DNA from: Bradyrhizobium diazoefficiens
GTDB taxonomy: Bacteria > Pseudomonadota > Alphaproteobacteria > Rhizobiales > Xanthobacteraceae
NCBI RefSeq assembly: GCF_016616885.1
Contig: NZ_CP067102.1
Coordinates: 868,001-932,000, forward strand
Length of the DNA stretch: 64,000 nucleotides
Direction: 5' to 3'
The notes below the pieces were generated by a model. That model saw nothing but the letters and a program-made list of their open reading frames with translations. It searched no databases and was not told the DNA's origin. A program made the translations under genes and the position numbers. Positions 49,182 to 58,421 of this stretch are shown piece by piece (the first letter of the stretch is position 1; every line of letters begins with the position of its first letter).

Positions 49182-50231
49182 ATGAGCGAGACCAGCACAT
49201 CCGTCGCCATGCTGGAGCCGATCGAGGACGTCGGCGGCGTCGCGCAGCCGCTGCTGCAGGTCAACGGTCTCACGAAGCACTTTCCCGTTCGTGGCGGGCT
49301 GTTCGCCGCGAAGCGCACCGTGCGCGCCGTCGATAATGTCTCCTTCTCTGTCGCCAAGGGCGAGACCGTCGGCATTGTCGGCGAATCCGGCTGCGGCAAG
49401 TCCACGACCGCGCGTCTGCTGATGCATCTGATGCCGCGCGATACCGGCGACATCATCTATGACGGCATGACCGTCGGCCAGTCGCTGTCTCTGCGCGAAT
49501 TGCGCCGCGGCATGCAGATGGTGTTTCAGGACTCCTATGCCTCGCTCAACCCGCGGCTGACGATCGAGGAGTCGATCGCGTTCGGTCCAAAAGTCCACGG
49601 CATGGCGGATAGCGCGGCGCGCGCACTGGCGCGCGAGCTGCTCGGCAAGGTCGGCTTGCGCCCTGAAAACTTTGCCAACCGCTATCCGCACGAGATCTCC
49701 GGTGGCCAGCGGCAGCGCGTCAACATCGCACGCGCGCTGGCGCTGTCGCCACGGCTGGTGATTCTGGACGAAGCCGTCTCCGCGCTCGACAAATCCGTCG
49801 AGGCGCAGGTGCTCAATCTCCTCGCCGACCTCAAGCGCGAGTTCGGCCTGACCTACCTCTTCATCAGCCACGACCTCAATGTCGTGCGCTATATCAGCGA
49901 CCGCGTGCTGGTGATGTATCTCGGCGAGGTCGTCGAGCTTGGCCCGGTCGATCAGGTCTGGGACCAGCCGGCACATCCCTATACGCGTGCGCTTCTTGCG
50001 GCGATGCCATCCTCCGATCCCGACCGCCGCACCGAAACGCCGCCGATCTCAGGCGATCCGCCCAATCCGATCGATCCGCCCGCAGGCTGTCGCTTCCACA
50101 CCCGTTGTCCGTTTGCGGAGCCGCTCTGCGCAAATGCCGCACCAAAGCTCACTGCGCTGGATAAGATGGGCCACGAGGCCGCGTGCTACATGGCGATTCC
50201 GGGTTCAGGCCATAGCCGCTCGCGCCCATAG
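49182..50231 (+). CDS. Peptide-type ABC transporter ATP-binding protein (OppF/DppF-like)
   Basis: The 349-residue ATPase has Walker A GESGCGKSTTARLL, signature ISGGQRQRVNIARAL, Walker B LVILDEAVSALD, switch FISHDLNVV, and the C-terminal oligopeptide extension with the CRFHTRCPFAEPLC cluster-binding-like cysteine motif. It forms a heterodimer with the D-type ATPase at 51848; the two are split by the amidase genes. ATG 49182 follows a palindrome closely. Confidence 0.93.
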   Translation: MSETSTSVAMLEPIEDVGGVAQPLLQVNGLTKHFPVRGGLFAAKRTVRAVDNVSFSVAKGETVGIVGESGCGKSTTARLLMHLMPRDTGDIIYDGMTVGQSLSLRELRRGMQMVFQDSYASLNPRLTIEESIAFGPKVHGMADSAARALARELLGKVGLRPENFANRYPHEISGGQRQRVNIARALALSPRLVILDEAVSALDKSVEAQVLNLLADLKREFGLTYLFISHDLNVVRYISDRVLVMYLGEVVELGPVDQVWDQPAHPYTRALLAAMPSSDPDRRTETPPISGDPPNPIDPPAGCRFHTRCPFAEPLCANAAPKLTALDKMGHEAACYMAIPGSGHSRSRP

Positions 50232-50241
50232 AGGAAACCGC

Positions 50242-50439
50242 ATGACGAGACCAACGACAAAAGAAATCCAGGCGACTGCGCAAATCGCGGGTATCCCCGT
50301 GAACGATGAGATCGCGACGCGCATCTCCAATTCCATCGGTCCCGCTTTCGAAGGTTTTGCAGCCATCGCCGGCACGCTGCCGTTCGACCTCGAGCCCGCG
50401 CTCTATCCGCTCGCGCAGACGCAGAAGGTGTCGAAATGA
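50242..50439 (+). CDS. AtzG-like (DUF4089, GatC-type) small amidase partner
   Basis: This 65-residue protein (EIQATAQIAGIPVNDEIATR, GPAFEGFAAIAGTLPFDLEP) has the size and pattern of AtzG/DUF4089, a GatC-like small subunit that binds and stabilises an AtzE-type amidase. ATG 50242 is preceded by GAGGAAA. Its TGA overlaps the amidase ATG by four bases, the expected coupling for a 1:1 complex. It was recognised by family pattern and context, not by search. Confidence 0.75.
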   Translation: MTRPTTKEIQATAQIAGIPVNDEIATRISNSIGPAFEGFAAIAGTLPFDLEPALYPLAQTQKVSK

Positions 50440-51851
50440 GCTCTGAGCCTGCATTGATGACGCTCGCCGAGGTCGCGCGCGCGATCGCAACGAAGCAAGT
50501 GTCCTCGCATGAGGTGACGCGCGCGTTGCTACATCGCATCGCGCAATGGCAGCCGCATCTCAACGCCTTCATGTCGATCGAGTCGGAAGCCGCGCTGAAG
50601 GCGGCCGATGCCGCCGACGGCGAGCTCGCCAAAGGCGAGGTGCGCGGTCCGCTGCACGGCGTGCCGCTCGCGCACAAGGACATGTATTACGACGCTGGCC
50701 ACGTCGCGACCTGCGGCTCGCTGATCCGCCGCGATTTCGTGCCGACGGTGACGTCGACCGTCCTGCAGCGCCTGAAGGATGCCGGCCAGATTCGGCTCGG
50801 AACGCTGCATCTGGCCGAATTCGCCTATGGCCCGACCGGCCACAATGCCCATTACGGCCCGGTCCGCAATCCGTGGAACGTCGCGCATATCACCGGCGGC
50901 TCGTCGTCGGGCTCCGGCTCGTCGGTCGCCGCGCGGCTGACTTATGCGGCGCTTGGCTCGGACACCGGCGGCTCGATCCGCATGCCCGCACATTTCTGCG
51001 GCGTCACGGGATTGAAGACCACAGTTGGGCGCGTCAGCCGCGCCGGCGCGATGCCGCTGTCGCAATCGCTCGACACGGTCGGCCCTCTCGCGCGCACCGC
51101 AGAAGACTGCGCGTTGCTGCTGGCGCTGATGGCTGGCCCGGACCCCGAGGATTCGACCACAAGCCGCGAGCCGCTGCCGGACTATGTCGCGGCGACCAAG
51201 GGCTCGCTGAAGGGCCTCAATATCGGCGTGCCCGCGTCCTTCTATGTCGACGATCTCGACGGCGAGGTTGCGCGCGTGCTGGACGAGACCATCGCGGTGC
51301 TCAAGCGCGAGGGCGCCGACATCCTCACAGTCGAACTGCCGGATCAGCGGCAATTGTCCTCGGCAAGCCAGCTCGTGCTCGCCGCCGAAGCCGCCGCCTT
51401 CCACAAGCGCTGGATGATCGAGCGGCCGCAGGATTATGGCCCGCAGGTCTTGATGCGGCTGCAGAACGGCCTCGCCGTTCCCGCCATCACCTATCTGGAG
51501 GCGCTGCGCTGGCGCGGCCCGGCACTCGCCGCGCACAATGCGGCGACCGCAGGCGTTGACGCGATCATCGCGCCGGCCTCGCCCGTTCCGGCGCCGACGA
51601 TCGAGGAGAGCGACGTCGGCAGCGGATCGAACGCGCCGGCGTTGTTGCAGCGGCTGACGCTGTTCACCCGTCCGGTGAACTTCCTCGGCCTGCCGTCGCT
51701 CACCGTGCCCTCGGGCTTCACCAGGAGCGGCCTTCCTGTCGGCATGCAGCTGATCGGCCACTCCTTCGACGAAGCGACCTTGCTGACCATCGGCGCTGCG
51801 TTCCAGCGCGTCACCGACTATCACGACCGGGTACCCAGACTGCCGTCATGA
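50436..51851 (+). CDS. Amidase-signature hydrolase (AtzE/GatA-like)
   Basis: The 471-residue enzyme holds the amidase-signature triad: K81 in AHKDMYYDAG, cis-Ser S156 in GGSSSGSG and nucleophile S180 in DTGGSIRMPA, with family spacing 75 and 24. It hydrolyses an amide to a carboxylate and ammonia. Coupling to the small GatC/AtzG-like gene makes AtzE (1-carboxybiuret hydrolase) or similar ureide/amide hydrolases the closest analogy, but the substrate is not known. There are no tRNA-amidotransferase partners, so it is not GatA. Its place in an ABC import operon suggests it cleaves the imported compound. Its TGA overlaps the next ATG. Confidence 0.9.
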   Translation: MSSEPALMTLAEVARAIATKQVSSHEVTRALLHRIAQWQPHLNAFMSIESEAALKAADAADGELAKGEVRGPLHGVPLAHKDMYYDAGHVATCGSLIRRDFVPTVTSTVLQRLKDAGQIRLGTLHLAEFAYGPTGHNAHYGPVRNPWNVAHITGGSSSGSGSSVAARLTYAALGSDTGGSIRMPAHFCGVTGLKTTVGRVSRAGAMPLSQSLDTVGPLARTAEDCALLLALMAGPDPEDSTTSREPLPDYVAATKGSLKGLNIGVPASFYVDDLDGEVARVLDETIAVLKREGADILTVELPDQRQLSSASQLVLAAEAAAFHKRWMIERPQDYGPQVLMRLQNGLAVPAITYLEALRWRGPALAAHNAATAGVDAIIAPASPVPAPTIEESDVGSGSNAPALLQRLTLFTRPVNFLGLPSLTVPSGFTRSGLPVGMQLIGHSFDEATLLTIGAAFQRVTDYHDRVPRLPS

Positions 51852-52822
51852 CAAATCTCGTCGAGATCTCAGGCCTCAACATCCGCTTCACCGGCGAGCG
51901 CACAGTCTATGCAGTGAACGATCTCAGTCTCTCGCTCGGAGACGGCGACGTGCTGGGCCTGCTCGGCGAATCCGGTTCGGGCAAGAGCGTGACCCTGCGT
52001 GCGCTGATGCGCCTATTGCCGAACAAGCGCACGCAGATTGCGGGCACGGTCAACGTCATGGGCCGTGACGTGCTCGCGATGAACGACGAGCAGCTCTCGT
52101 CGTTCCGCGGCCAGACGGTGTCGATGATCTTCCAGGAGCCGGCACTGGCGCTCGATCCGGTCTACACCATCGGCGCGCAGATCGCTGAAAGCGTCGTGCG
52201 CCACGAAGGCAAGTCTTATGCAGAGGGGCGCGCGCGGGCTTTGGAGATGCTCGAGGTCGTGCGGATCCCGTCTGCGAAACGGCGGCTGGACGTCTATCCG
52301 CACGAAATGTCCGGCGGCATGCGCCAGCGCGCGATGATTGCGCTTGCGCTCGCCTGCCGGCCAAAAATTCTGCTCGCGGACGAGCCGACCACGGCGCTCG
52401 ATGCCACCGTGCAGATCCAGATCCTGCTGCTGCTGCGCGAATTGCAGCGCGAATTCGGCATGTCCGTCATCTTCGTCACCCATGACATTGGTGTTGCGAT
52501 CGAGATCTGCGACCGCGTCGCGGTGATGTATGCCGGCCAGATTGTGGAGCAGGGGAGTCTTCGCGACATCGTCCGTTCGCCGGTGCACCCCTATGCCAAG
52601 GGCTTGCTCGCCTCGACGATCCACGGCGCCAAGCGCGGCCAACGGTTAGAGACCATCCCCGGCACGCCGCCGTCACTGGCCGAAAAGCCCTACAACTGTT
52701 CCTTCGCCCCCCGTTGCAAGCTCGCCGAGCCGCGCTGCCTGGAGCAATTGCCAGCGAATGTGGAGATCGGACCCGGCCGGGCGGCGCGGTGCGTGCTGGC
52801 CGAGCCGGTGGCGGCGTCGTAG
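51848..52822 (+). CDS. Peptide-type ABC transporter ATP-binding protein (OppD/DppD-like)
   Basis: The 324-residue ATPase has Walker [15 protein letters not shown], signature [15 protein letters not shown], Walker [13 protein letters not shown], switch FVTHDIGVA and the C-terminal [14 protein letters not shown] motif typical of DppD/OppD. It overlaps the amidase by ATGA and ends the operon. It completes the F/D ATPase pair. No terminator is obvious in the following 219 bp. Confidence 0.93.
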   Translation: MTNLVEISGLNIRFTGERTVYAVNDLSLSLGDGDVLGLLGESGSGKSVTLRALMRLLPNKRTQIAGTVNVMGRDVLAMNDEQLSSFRGQTVSMIFQEPALALDPVYTIGAQIAESVVRHEGKSYAEGRARALEMLEVVRIPSAKRRLDVYPHEMSGGMRQRAMIALALACRPKILLADEPTTALDATVQIQILLLLRELQREFGMSVIFVTHDIGVAIEICDRVAVMYAGQIVEQGSLRDIVRSPVHPYAKGLLASTIHGAKRGQRLETIPGTPPSLAEKPYNCSFAPRCKLAEPRCLEQLPANVEIGPGRAARCVLAEPVAAS

Positions 52823-53041
52823 GCCGGTGCGCTCCCGCGGCGCGCTCCTGATCTTAAAAATCCTCTGCGCCAACATCCAGTTGGCACAGTCCACCGCGCG
52901 CATCCCCGCGCCGCCATTTCTACGGTGCATGGGGTTGTTTTCGCGATTCTTGTTTGAGGGCTCCCTCCGGGAACACCATTCAGACCCCATTCATCCCGGT
53001 TCCGGTTCCATGCGCCCGTTCATGGAGAGGGACTTCGACTT

Positions 53042-53311
53042 ATGTATATTTCTGGCCAAAGCCTCATCGTCATCCTGTTCGTCGGCCTGATCGCCGGCTG
53101 GCTCGCGGGCAAGGTCGTGCGAGGGAGCGGGTTCGGCATCATCGGCGACATCGTGATCGGCATCGCCGGCGCGTTTGTCGCGAGCTTCCTGTTCCCGAAG
53201 CTCGGCATCCATATCGGCGTCGGGCTGGTCTCGGAGATCATCTATTCCGCCATCGGCGCCATCATTCTGCTGCTGGTGGTGCGGCTGGTGCGCGGCGGCG
53301 GCAGGCTCTAG
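53042..53311 (+). CDS. GlsB/YeaQ/YmgE-family small membrane protein
   Basis: This 89-residue protein has three TM segments with the family Gly pattern: GLIAGWLAGKVVRGSGFG, GDIVIGIAGAFVASFLFP, IIYSAIGAIILLLVVRLV. The family (transglycosylase-associated proteins) is linked to stress response, with no proven activity. It stands alone between the transporter operon and the type I secretion operon. ATG 53042 has GAGAGGGAC upstream. Confidence 0.88.
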   Translation: MYISGQSLIVILFVGLIAGWLAGKVVRGSGFGIIGDIVIGIAGAFVASFLFPKLGIHIGVGLVSEIIYSAIGAIILLLVVRLVRGGGRL

Positions 53312-53338
53312 CGGGTTCGATCGATCGGAACCTTGCGT

Positions 53339-53369
53339 CTCTCCCCAGCCTTGGCCGGCCTTGGGAGAG
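53339..53369. terminator. Hairpin of the dispersed repeat family after the GlsB-type gene
   Basis: CTCTCCC (53339-53345) pairs with GGGAGAG (53363-53369), with an inner AGCCTTGGCCGGCCTTG segment that can pair further. It lies 28 bp after the stop codon and resembles the other short repeats, so it may act as terminator. Confidence 0.5.
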
Positions 53370-53456
53370 GCGCGCTTGTCTGTGCCATAAAAAGCCGCAA
53401 AGACTGTGAAATACCGGACTTGCGCATCAGGCCATCCCGGGTAGATGTGGCGGGGT

Positions 53457-53509
53457 CCGGATTAATTCGATTGCGATGCACGCGGGGGGAGAACCCGATA
53501 TTAATCCGG
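53457..53509. promoter_or_regulatory. 10-bp inverted repeat with 33-bp spacer upstream of the type I secretion operon
   Basis: CCGGATTAAT (53457-53466) and ATTAATCCGG (53500-53509) are exact inverted repeats. The spacing (43 bp between arm starts, about four helical turns) fits two operator half-sites bound cooperatively or a mRNA stem. It is 70-120 bp before ATG 53578. Function is inferred from position only. Confidence 0.4.
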
Positions 53510-53577
53510 GGCGTGTACGTCTCCATTTGCCTTTGGAAATCAGGGGTCTTGCCCCTTACCCGAAAGAGATCAGACTG

Positions 53578-55326
53578 ATGGCAGCCGTTCCCGGCCTCCG
53601 CCGTTCAGAGCTCGGTGACGCGCTGCGTGCATGCCGCACGGCGTTCGTCGGCCTTGCCTTCATGAGCTGCATGATCAACCTGCTCTATCTGACCGGGTCG
53701 ATCTTCATGCTGGAGGTCTACGACCGGGTGCTGCCGAGCCGCAGCATTCCGACCCTCGTCGGCCTGATCGTCCTCGCCGGCGGCCTCTATATGGCGCAGG
53801 GCGTGCTCGACATGATCCGCAGCCGCATCCTCGGGCGGGTCGGCACCGCGCTCGACGAGGCGCTGAACAAGCGCGTGTTCGACACCATCGTGCGCCTGCC
53901 GCTTTTGGTCGGCAGCCGCAACGAAGGGCTGCAGCCGCTGCGCGATCTCGACAATGTCCGCTCGTTCCTCGGCGGCATGGGCCCGAGCGCGTTCTTCGAC
54001 CTGCCCTGGCTGCCGCTCTATCTCGGCATCTGCTTCGCCTTCCATGTCATGATCGGGGTGACCGCTTTGGTCGGCGCCATCATCCTGGTCGGTCTGACGC
54101 TGGTCACCGAATTCCTGTCCCGTCAGCCGGCGAAAGAGGCGATGGGCCTTGCTGCCCAGCGCAACGACCTCGCCCAGTCCAGCCGCCGCAACGCCGAAGT
54201 CTTGGTGTCGATGGGCATGGCCGGCCGGCTGAACGCGCGCTGGAGCGAGGCCAATGAAAAATACCTCGCCGGCAATCAGCGTGCGAGCGACGTCGCCGGC
54301 GGCCTCGGCGCGATCGCAAAAGTGCTGCGCATGATGCTGCAATCGGCGGTGCTCGCGGTCGGCGCCTATCTCGTCATCCACCAGGAGGCGACCGCCGGGA
54401 TCATCATCGCGGGCTCGATCCTCTCGGCCCGCGCGCTGGCGCCGGTCGATCTTGCGATCGCGCACTGGAAATCCTTCGTCACAGCGCGCCAGAGCTGGCA
54501 CCGCCTCAGCCGCCTGCTGGAACAGATGCCGGCGCAGGCGACGCCGACCCAGTTGCAGGCGCCCGTCGGCCGCCTCTCGGTTGAAGGCGTCGCGATGGTT
54601 GCCCCGGGCGACCAGCGTCTTATCGTCCAGGACGTCGCCTTCGCGCTCGAAGCCGGCAACGGCCTCGGCGTGATCGGGCCGAGCGGTTCCGGCAAATCCT
54701 CGCTGATCCGCGCGCTGGTTGGCGTCTGGCATCCGGTCCGCGGCAAGGTTCGGCTCGACGGCGCGGCACTCGACCAATGGTCGTCCGACGTGCTCGGCCG
54801 TCACATCGGCTATCTGCCGCAGGACGTCGAGCTGTTCGGCGGCACCATCGCACAGAACATCAGCCGTTTTGATCCGGAGGCGACGTCCGACGGCATCATC
54901 TCCGCGGCCAAGGAGGCCGGCGTGCATGAGATGATCATCAAGATGCGCGAGGGCTACAACACGCAAGTCGGCGAGCAGGGCACGTCGTTGTCCGCAGGCC
55001 AGGCGCAGCGTGTGGCGCTGGCGCGCGCGCTCTATGGCAATCCGTTCCTGATCGTGCTGGACGAGCCGAACTCCAATCTCGACACCGAAGGCGACGAGGC
55101 GCTGACCCGCGCCATCCGCAGCGCACGCGAGCGCGGCGCCATCGTCATCGTGGTGGCGCACCGGCCCATCGGCGTCGAGGCGGTCGACCAGGTCCTGGTG
55201 CTTCGTGACGGCCGCATGCAGGCCTTCGGTCCGAAGGAGCAGGTGCTCGCCCAGGTGCTGCAGCCCCGCGTCGCGCCGCCGGCTCCGATCAAGATCGTCA
55301 GCGAAGGCGGAGTGGCCAAACCATGA
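53578..55326 (+). CDS. Type I secretion ABC permease/ATPase (PrtD/PrsD-like)
   Basis: The 582-residue protein has an N-terminal TM domain (AFMSCMINLLYLTGSIFMLE, VYDRVLPSRSIPTLVGLIVL) without a C39 peptidase domain. Its C-terminal NBD has Walker A GPSGSGKSSLIRAL near residue 367, signature SLSAGQAQRVALARAL, Walker B LIVLDEPNSNLD and H-loop VAHRPIGVE. This is the PrtD/AprD/PrsD type that exports RTX proteins and adhesins. ATG 53578 is chosen because homologues start near AAVPGLRRSEL. It overlaps the HlyD-type gene by ATGA. A TolC-type outer-membrane gene is not in the window. Confidence 0.92.
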   Translation: MAAVPGLRRSELGDALRACRTAFVGLAFMSCMINLLYLTGSIFMLEVYDRVLPSRSIPTLVGLIVLAGGLYMAQGVLDMIRSRILGRVGTALDEALNKRVFDTIVRLPLLVGSRNEGLQPLRDLDNVRSFLGGMGPSAFFDLPWLPLYLGICFAFHVMIGVTALVGAIILVGLTLVTEFLSRQPAKEAMGLAAQRNDLAQSSRRNAEVLVSMGMAGRLNARWSEANEKYLAGNQRASDVAGGLGAIAKVLRMMLQSAVLAVGAYLVIHQEATAGIIIAGSILSARALAPVDLAIAHWKSFVTARQSWHRLSRLLEQMPAQATPTQLQAPVGRLSVEGVAMVAPGDQRLIVQDVAFALEAGNGLGVIGPSGSGKSSLIRALVGVWHPVRGKVRLDGAALDQWSSDVLGRHIGYLPQDVELFGGTIAQNISRFDPEATSDGIISAAKEAGVHEMIIKMREGYNTQVGEQGTSLSAGQAQRVALARALYGNPFLIVLDEPNSNLDTEGDEALTRAIRSARERGAIVIVVAHRPIGVEAVDQVLVLRDGRMQAFGPKEQVLAQVLQPRVAPPAPIKIVSEGGVAKP

Positions 55327-56657
55327 GCACGATGACGGTTGGCGGGACAAAGCCCGCCGCGCCCAGGACGGTGCGGGAGTCGATCCGGTTTCACCTGATC
55401 CTCGGGATATCGATCGTGCTGGTCCTGGCCATTGGCCTCGGTGGCTGGGCCTCGACGGTGCTGATCTCCGGCGCGTTGATCGCGCCGGGCCAGATCGTGG
55501 TCGAATCCAACGTGAAGAAGGTGCAGCACCCGACCGGCGGTGTGGTCGGCGAGGTGCGTGCCCACGACGGCGACGTGGTCAAGGCTGGCGACATCGTGGT
55601 GCGGCTCGACGACACCGTCACCAAGGCCAACCTCGCCATCGTCACCAAGAATCTTGACGCGGCACAGGCGCGAGCGGCGCGTCTCCAGGCCGAGCAGCGC
55701 GGTCTCGACAAGATCGAATTCCCGCCATCGCTGCTCGATCGCGCCGCGGATCCCGACGTCAAGGCGCTGCTCTCTGCGGAAACCAAATTGTTCGACGTTC
55801 GCGTCAACGGCCGTGCCGGCCAAAAGGCACAGCTCCGCGAGCGCATCCAGCAGCTCAACGAGGAGATCGAAGGTCTGTCCGCGCAGGAAAAAGCCAAGGA
55901 CAAGGAGATTTCGCTGGTGCAGCAGGAGCTCACCGGCGTGCGCGATCTCTATGACAAGCATCTGGTGCAGATCTCGCGCCTGACCACGCTGGAACGCGAC
56001 TCTGCCCGCCTCAATGGCGAACGCGCGCAGTACATCGCCTCGCGGGCGCAGGCCAAGGGCAAGATCACCGAGACCGAGCTCCAGATCATCCAGGTCGACA
56101 AGGACATGGTGAGCGAGGTCTCCAAGGATCTGCGCGAGACCAACGACAAAAGCGGCGAGCTGATCGAGCGCAAGGTCGCGGCCGAAGACCAGCTCCGCCG
56201 CGTCGACATTCGCGCGCCGCAGGACGGCATGGTGCTACAATCGACGGTGCACACCGTCGGCGGCGTCGTCACTGCCGGCGATGCGCTGATGCTGATCGTG
56301 CCGCAAGCCGACGACCTCCAGGTCGAGGCCAAGGTCAATCCGGTCGACATCGACAAGCTGCAGATCGGCCAGAAGACGCTGCTGCGCCTCTCGGCCTTCA
56401 ACCAGCGCACGACGCCCGAGCTGAACGGTGTCGTCAGCCGCGTCTCGCCCGACGTCACCACGGACCAGCGCACGGGCCAGAGCTACTATACCATCCGCGT
56501 CTCGATGTCGGCGGCAGAGGTCGCCAAGCTCGGCGACTCCAAGCTGATTCCCGGCATGCCGGTGGAAGCTTTCGTCCAGACCGGCGACCGCACCATGCTG
56601 TCGTACCTCTTGAAGCCGCTGCACGACCAGTTCATGCGCGCGTTCCGGGAGAAGTGA
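55323..56657 (+). CDS. Type I secretion membrane-fusion protein (HlyD/PrtE/PrsE-like)
   Basis: The 444-residue protein has one N-terminal TM helix (FHLILGISIVLVLAIGLGGW), a biotinyl-like half-domain (VKKVQHPTGGVVGEVRAHDG), a long coiled-coil (about residues 115-290, e.g. QLRERIQQLNEEIEGLSAQE), and a C-terminal beta-barrel (RRVDIRAPQDGMVLQSTVHT). It bridges the inner-membrane ABC protein to the outer-membrane channel. It is translationally coupled to the ABC gene. The export substrate could be the giant repeat protein 12 kb upstream; this is inferred from its type I tail only. Confidence 0.92.
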   Translation: MSTMTVGGTKPAAPRTVRESIRFHLILGISIVLVLAIGLGGWASTVLISGALIAPGQIVVESNVKKVQHPTGGVVGEVRAHDGDVVKAGDIVVRLDDTVTKANLAIVTKNLDAAQARAARLQAEQRGLDKIEFPPSLLDRAADPDVKALLSAETKLFDVRVNGRAGQKAQLRERIQQLNEEIEGLSAQEKAKDKEISLVQQELTGVRDLYDKHLVQISRLTTLERDSARLNGERAQYIASRAQAKGKITETELQIIQVDKDMVSEVSKDLRETNDKSGELIERKVAAEDQLRRVDIRAPQDGMVLQSTVHTVGGVVTAGDALMLIVPQADDLQVEAKVNPVDIDKLQIGQKTLLRLSAFNQRTTPELNGVVSRVSPDVTTDQRTGQSYYTIRVSMSAAEVAKLGDSKLIPGMPVEAFVQTGDRTMLSYLLKPLHDQFMRAFREK

Positions 56658-56692
56658 CGCTCGGAAAGCGTGTCGTCTCTATCCGTCATTAT

Positions 56693-56775
56693 CCGTCATT
56701 GCGAGCGTAGCGAAGCAATCCAGTCTGTCCCCGCGACGAGATTTCTGGATTGCTTCGCTGCACTCGCAATGACGG
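56693..56775. repeat. Palindromic repeat, CCGTCATTGCGAG type
   Basis: CCGTCATTGCGAG (56693-56705) and CTCGCAATGACGG (56763-56775) are exact 13-bp inverted ends. Inside, GCGAAGCAATCCAG faces CTGGATTGCTTCGC. This is the well-known non-coding palindrome of Bradyrhizobium-type genomes. It sits 36 bp after the HlyD-type stop and may terminate that operon. Confidence 0.85.
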
Positions 56776-56832
56776 CGCGGCTCTGTTCTTGCTATAGTTC
56801 GACTCAGGTCCCATAAACCCGGCGCTCGAACA

Positions 56833-58302
56833 ATGCAGACCCCTCCGTCCATCGCCACAAAATCCTTCTCCGACGCTGGCCTTGCCGTCGCCCGTCTCGA
56901 AGAGATCTACGAGCGCAACACAAAGTTCCTGCGCGACCGGTTCGAAGCCTATGTCTCGGGCGAGGCGATCACGACGCGGGTGCGGGCCTATTATCCCTTC
57001 GTTCGTCTCACCACCGCGACGCATGCGCGGCTGGACTCGCGTCTCGCCTATGGTTTCGTCGCGGGACCGGGCGTGCACGAGACCAGCGTGACGCGGCCGG
57101 ATCTGTTCCGCGCCTATCTCACTGAGCAGATCGGTCTCTTGATCCAGAACCACGGCGTTCCCGTCGAAATCGGCGAGTCCAACGAGCCGATCCCGATTCA
57201 CTTCGCCTATCGCCGCGATATCAATATCGAAGCCGCCATCACCACCAGCGAGAATTCGCTGGTCACGCGATCGCTGCGCGATGCGTTCGATGTGCCTGAT
57301 CTTGCCACCATGGACGATTCCATCGCCGACGGCACTTTCGAGCTTCAGCCGGGTGCGCCCGAGCCGCTGTCGCTGTTTCGCGCCGCCCGCGCCGATTACT
57401 CGCTGCGCCGGCTCTATCACTACACCGGCACCGATCCCGAGCATTTCCAGAACTTTGTCATTTTTACCAACTACCAGTTCTATGTCGATGCTTTCGCGCA
57501 GCTCTGCCAGCAGCGGCTCCAGTCCGGCGAGGCCGGTCTCGACGCCTTTGTCGCGCCCGGCAATGTGATCACGCGCAGCGGCGGCGCGACGACCGGTGAT
57601 GCGCCCCTCCGCATGCCGCAAATGCCGGCCTTCCATCTGGTCATGCCTGGCTATCGCGGAATGACCCTGATCAATATCGGCACCGGTCCGTCCAACGCGC
57701 GCAACGTCACCGATCACGTCGCGGTGCTGCGGCCGCATGCCTGGCTGATGCTCGGGCATTGCGCCGGCTTGCGCAACACCCAGCGGCTCGGCGACTACGT
57801 GCTCGCGCATGGCTATGTGCGCGAGGACCACGTGCTCGATCGCGAGCTGCCGCTGTGGGTGCCGATCCCGGCCCTGGCCGAGATGCAGGTCGCGCTGGAG
57901 CAGGCGGTCGAGGACGTCACCGGCCTGGAAGGTTTCGAGCTCAAGCGCCTGATGCGAACCGGCACGGTCGCCAGCGTCGACAACCGCAATTGGGAGATCT
58001 CCGGGCCCGAGGTCATTCGCCGCATGTCGCAATCGCGCGCGGTCGCGCTCGACATGGAATCGGCCGCGATTGCCGCCAACGGTTACCGCTTCCGCGTCCC
58101 CTACGGCACGTTGCTCTGCGTCTCCGACAAGCCGCTGCATGGCGAGATCAAGCTCGCCGGCATGGCCAGCGAATTCTACCGTCGCCGCGTCGGCCAGCAT
58201 CTCGAGATTGGCCTCAAGGCGCTGGAACGGCTCAAGCAGCAGGAATCGGAGCGGTTGCACTCGCGAAAACTGCGCAGCTTCGCCGAAGTCGCGTTCCAGT
58301 AA
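56833..58302 (+). CDS. amn: AMP nucleosidase
   Basis: The 489-residue protein matches the length of E. coli Amn (484). It has the two-part structure: an N-terminal domain (YERNTKFLRDRFEAYVSGEA, YPFVRLTTATHARLDSRLAY) and a C-terminal nucleoside-phosphorylase-like domain (MTLINIGTGPSNARNVTDHV, AVALDMESAAIAANGYRFRV). It hydrolyses AMP to adenine and ribose 5-phosphate and adjusts the adenylate pool. The MES motif glutamate contacts the ribose. It is a single gene after a palindromic repeat. The nearby cyclase produces cAMP but no direct link is claimed. Confidence 0.95.
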   Translation: MQTPPSIATKSFSDAGLAVARLEEIYERNTKFLRDRFEAYVSGEAITTRVRAYYPFVRLTTATHARLDSRLAYGFVAGPGVHETSVTRPDLFRAYLTEQIGLLIQNHGVPVEIGESNEPIPIHFAYRRDINIEAAITTSENSLVTRSLRDAFDVPDLATMDDSIADGTFELQPGAPEPLSLFRAARADYSLRRLYHYTGTDPEHFQNFVIFTNYQFYVDAFAQLCQQRLQSGEAGLDAFVAPGNVITRSGGATTGDAPLRMPQMPAFHLVMPGYRGMTLINIGTGPSNARNVTDHVAVLRPHAWLMLGHCAGLRNTQRLGDYVLAHGYVREDHVLDRELPLWVPIPALAEMQVALEQAVEDVTGLEGFELKRLMRTGTVASVDNRNWEISGPEVIRRMSQSRAVALDMESAAIAANGYRFRVPYGTLLCVSDKPLHGEIKLAGMASEFYRRRVGQHLEIGLKALERLKQQESERLHSRKLRSFAEVAFQ

Positions 58303-58421
58303 AGGACAACAGAACTGTCATACGAACATTGACGGCTCCGCGCACAGCGTCCCGGAATATCGTTGCCGGTGCAGGGTTATCCATTCGTCCGGGGCCGCTT
58401 GAAACAGCACAGGAGATGGCG

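Noticed and set aside
50436..51851. GatA subunit of the Asp/Glu-tRNA amidotransferase
   Set aside because: No GatB is nearby, and the gene is inside an ABC transporter operon with an AtzG-like partner.
53605..55350. 581-codon minus-strand frame
   Set aside because: Antisense to the type I secretion ABC gene, which has all NBD motifs; the frame is rich in Arg, His and Asp.
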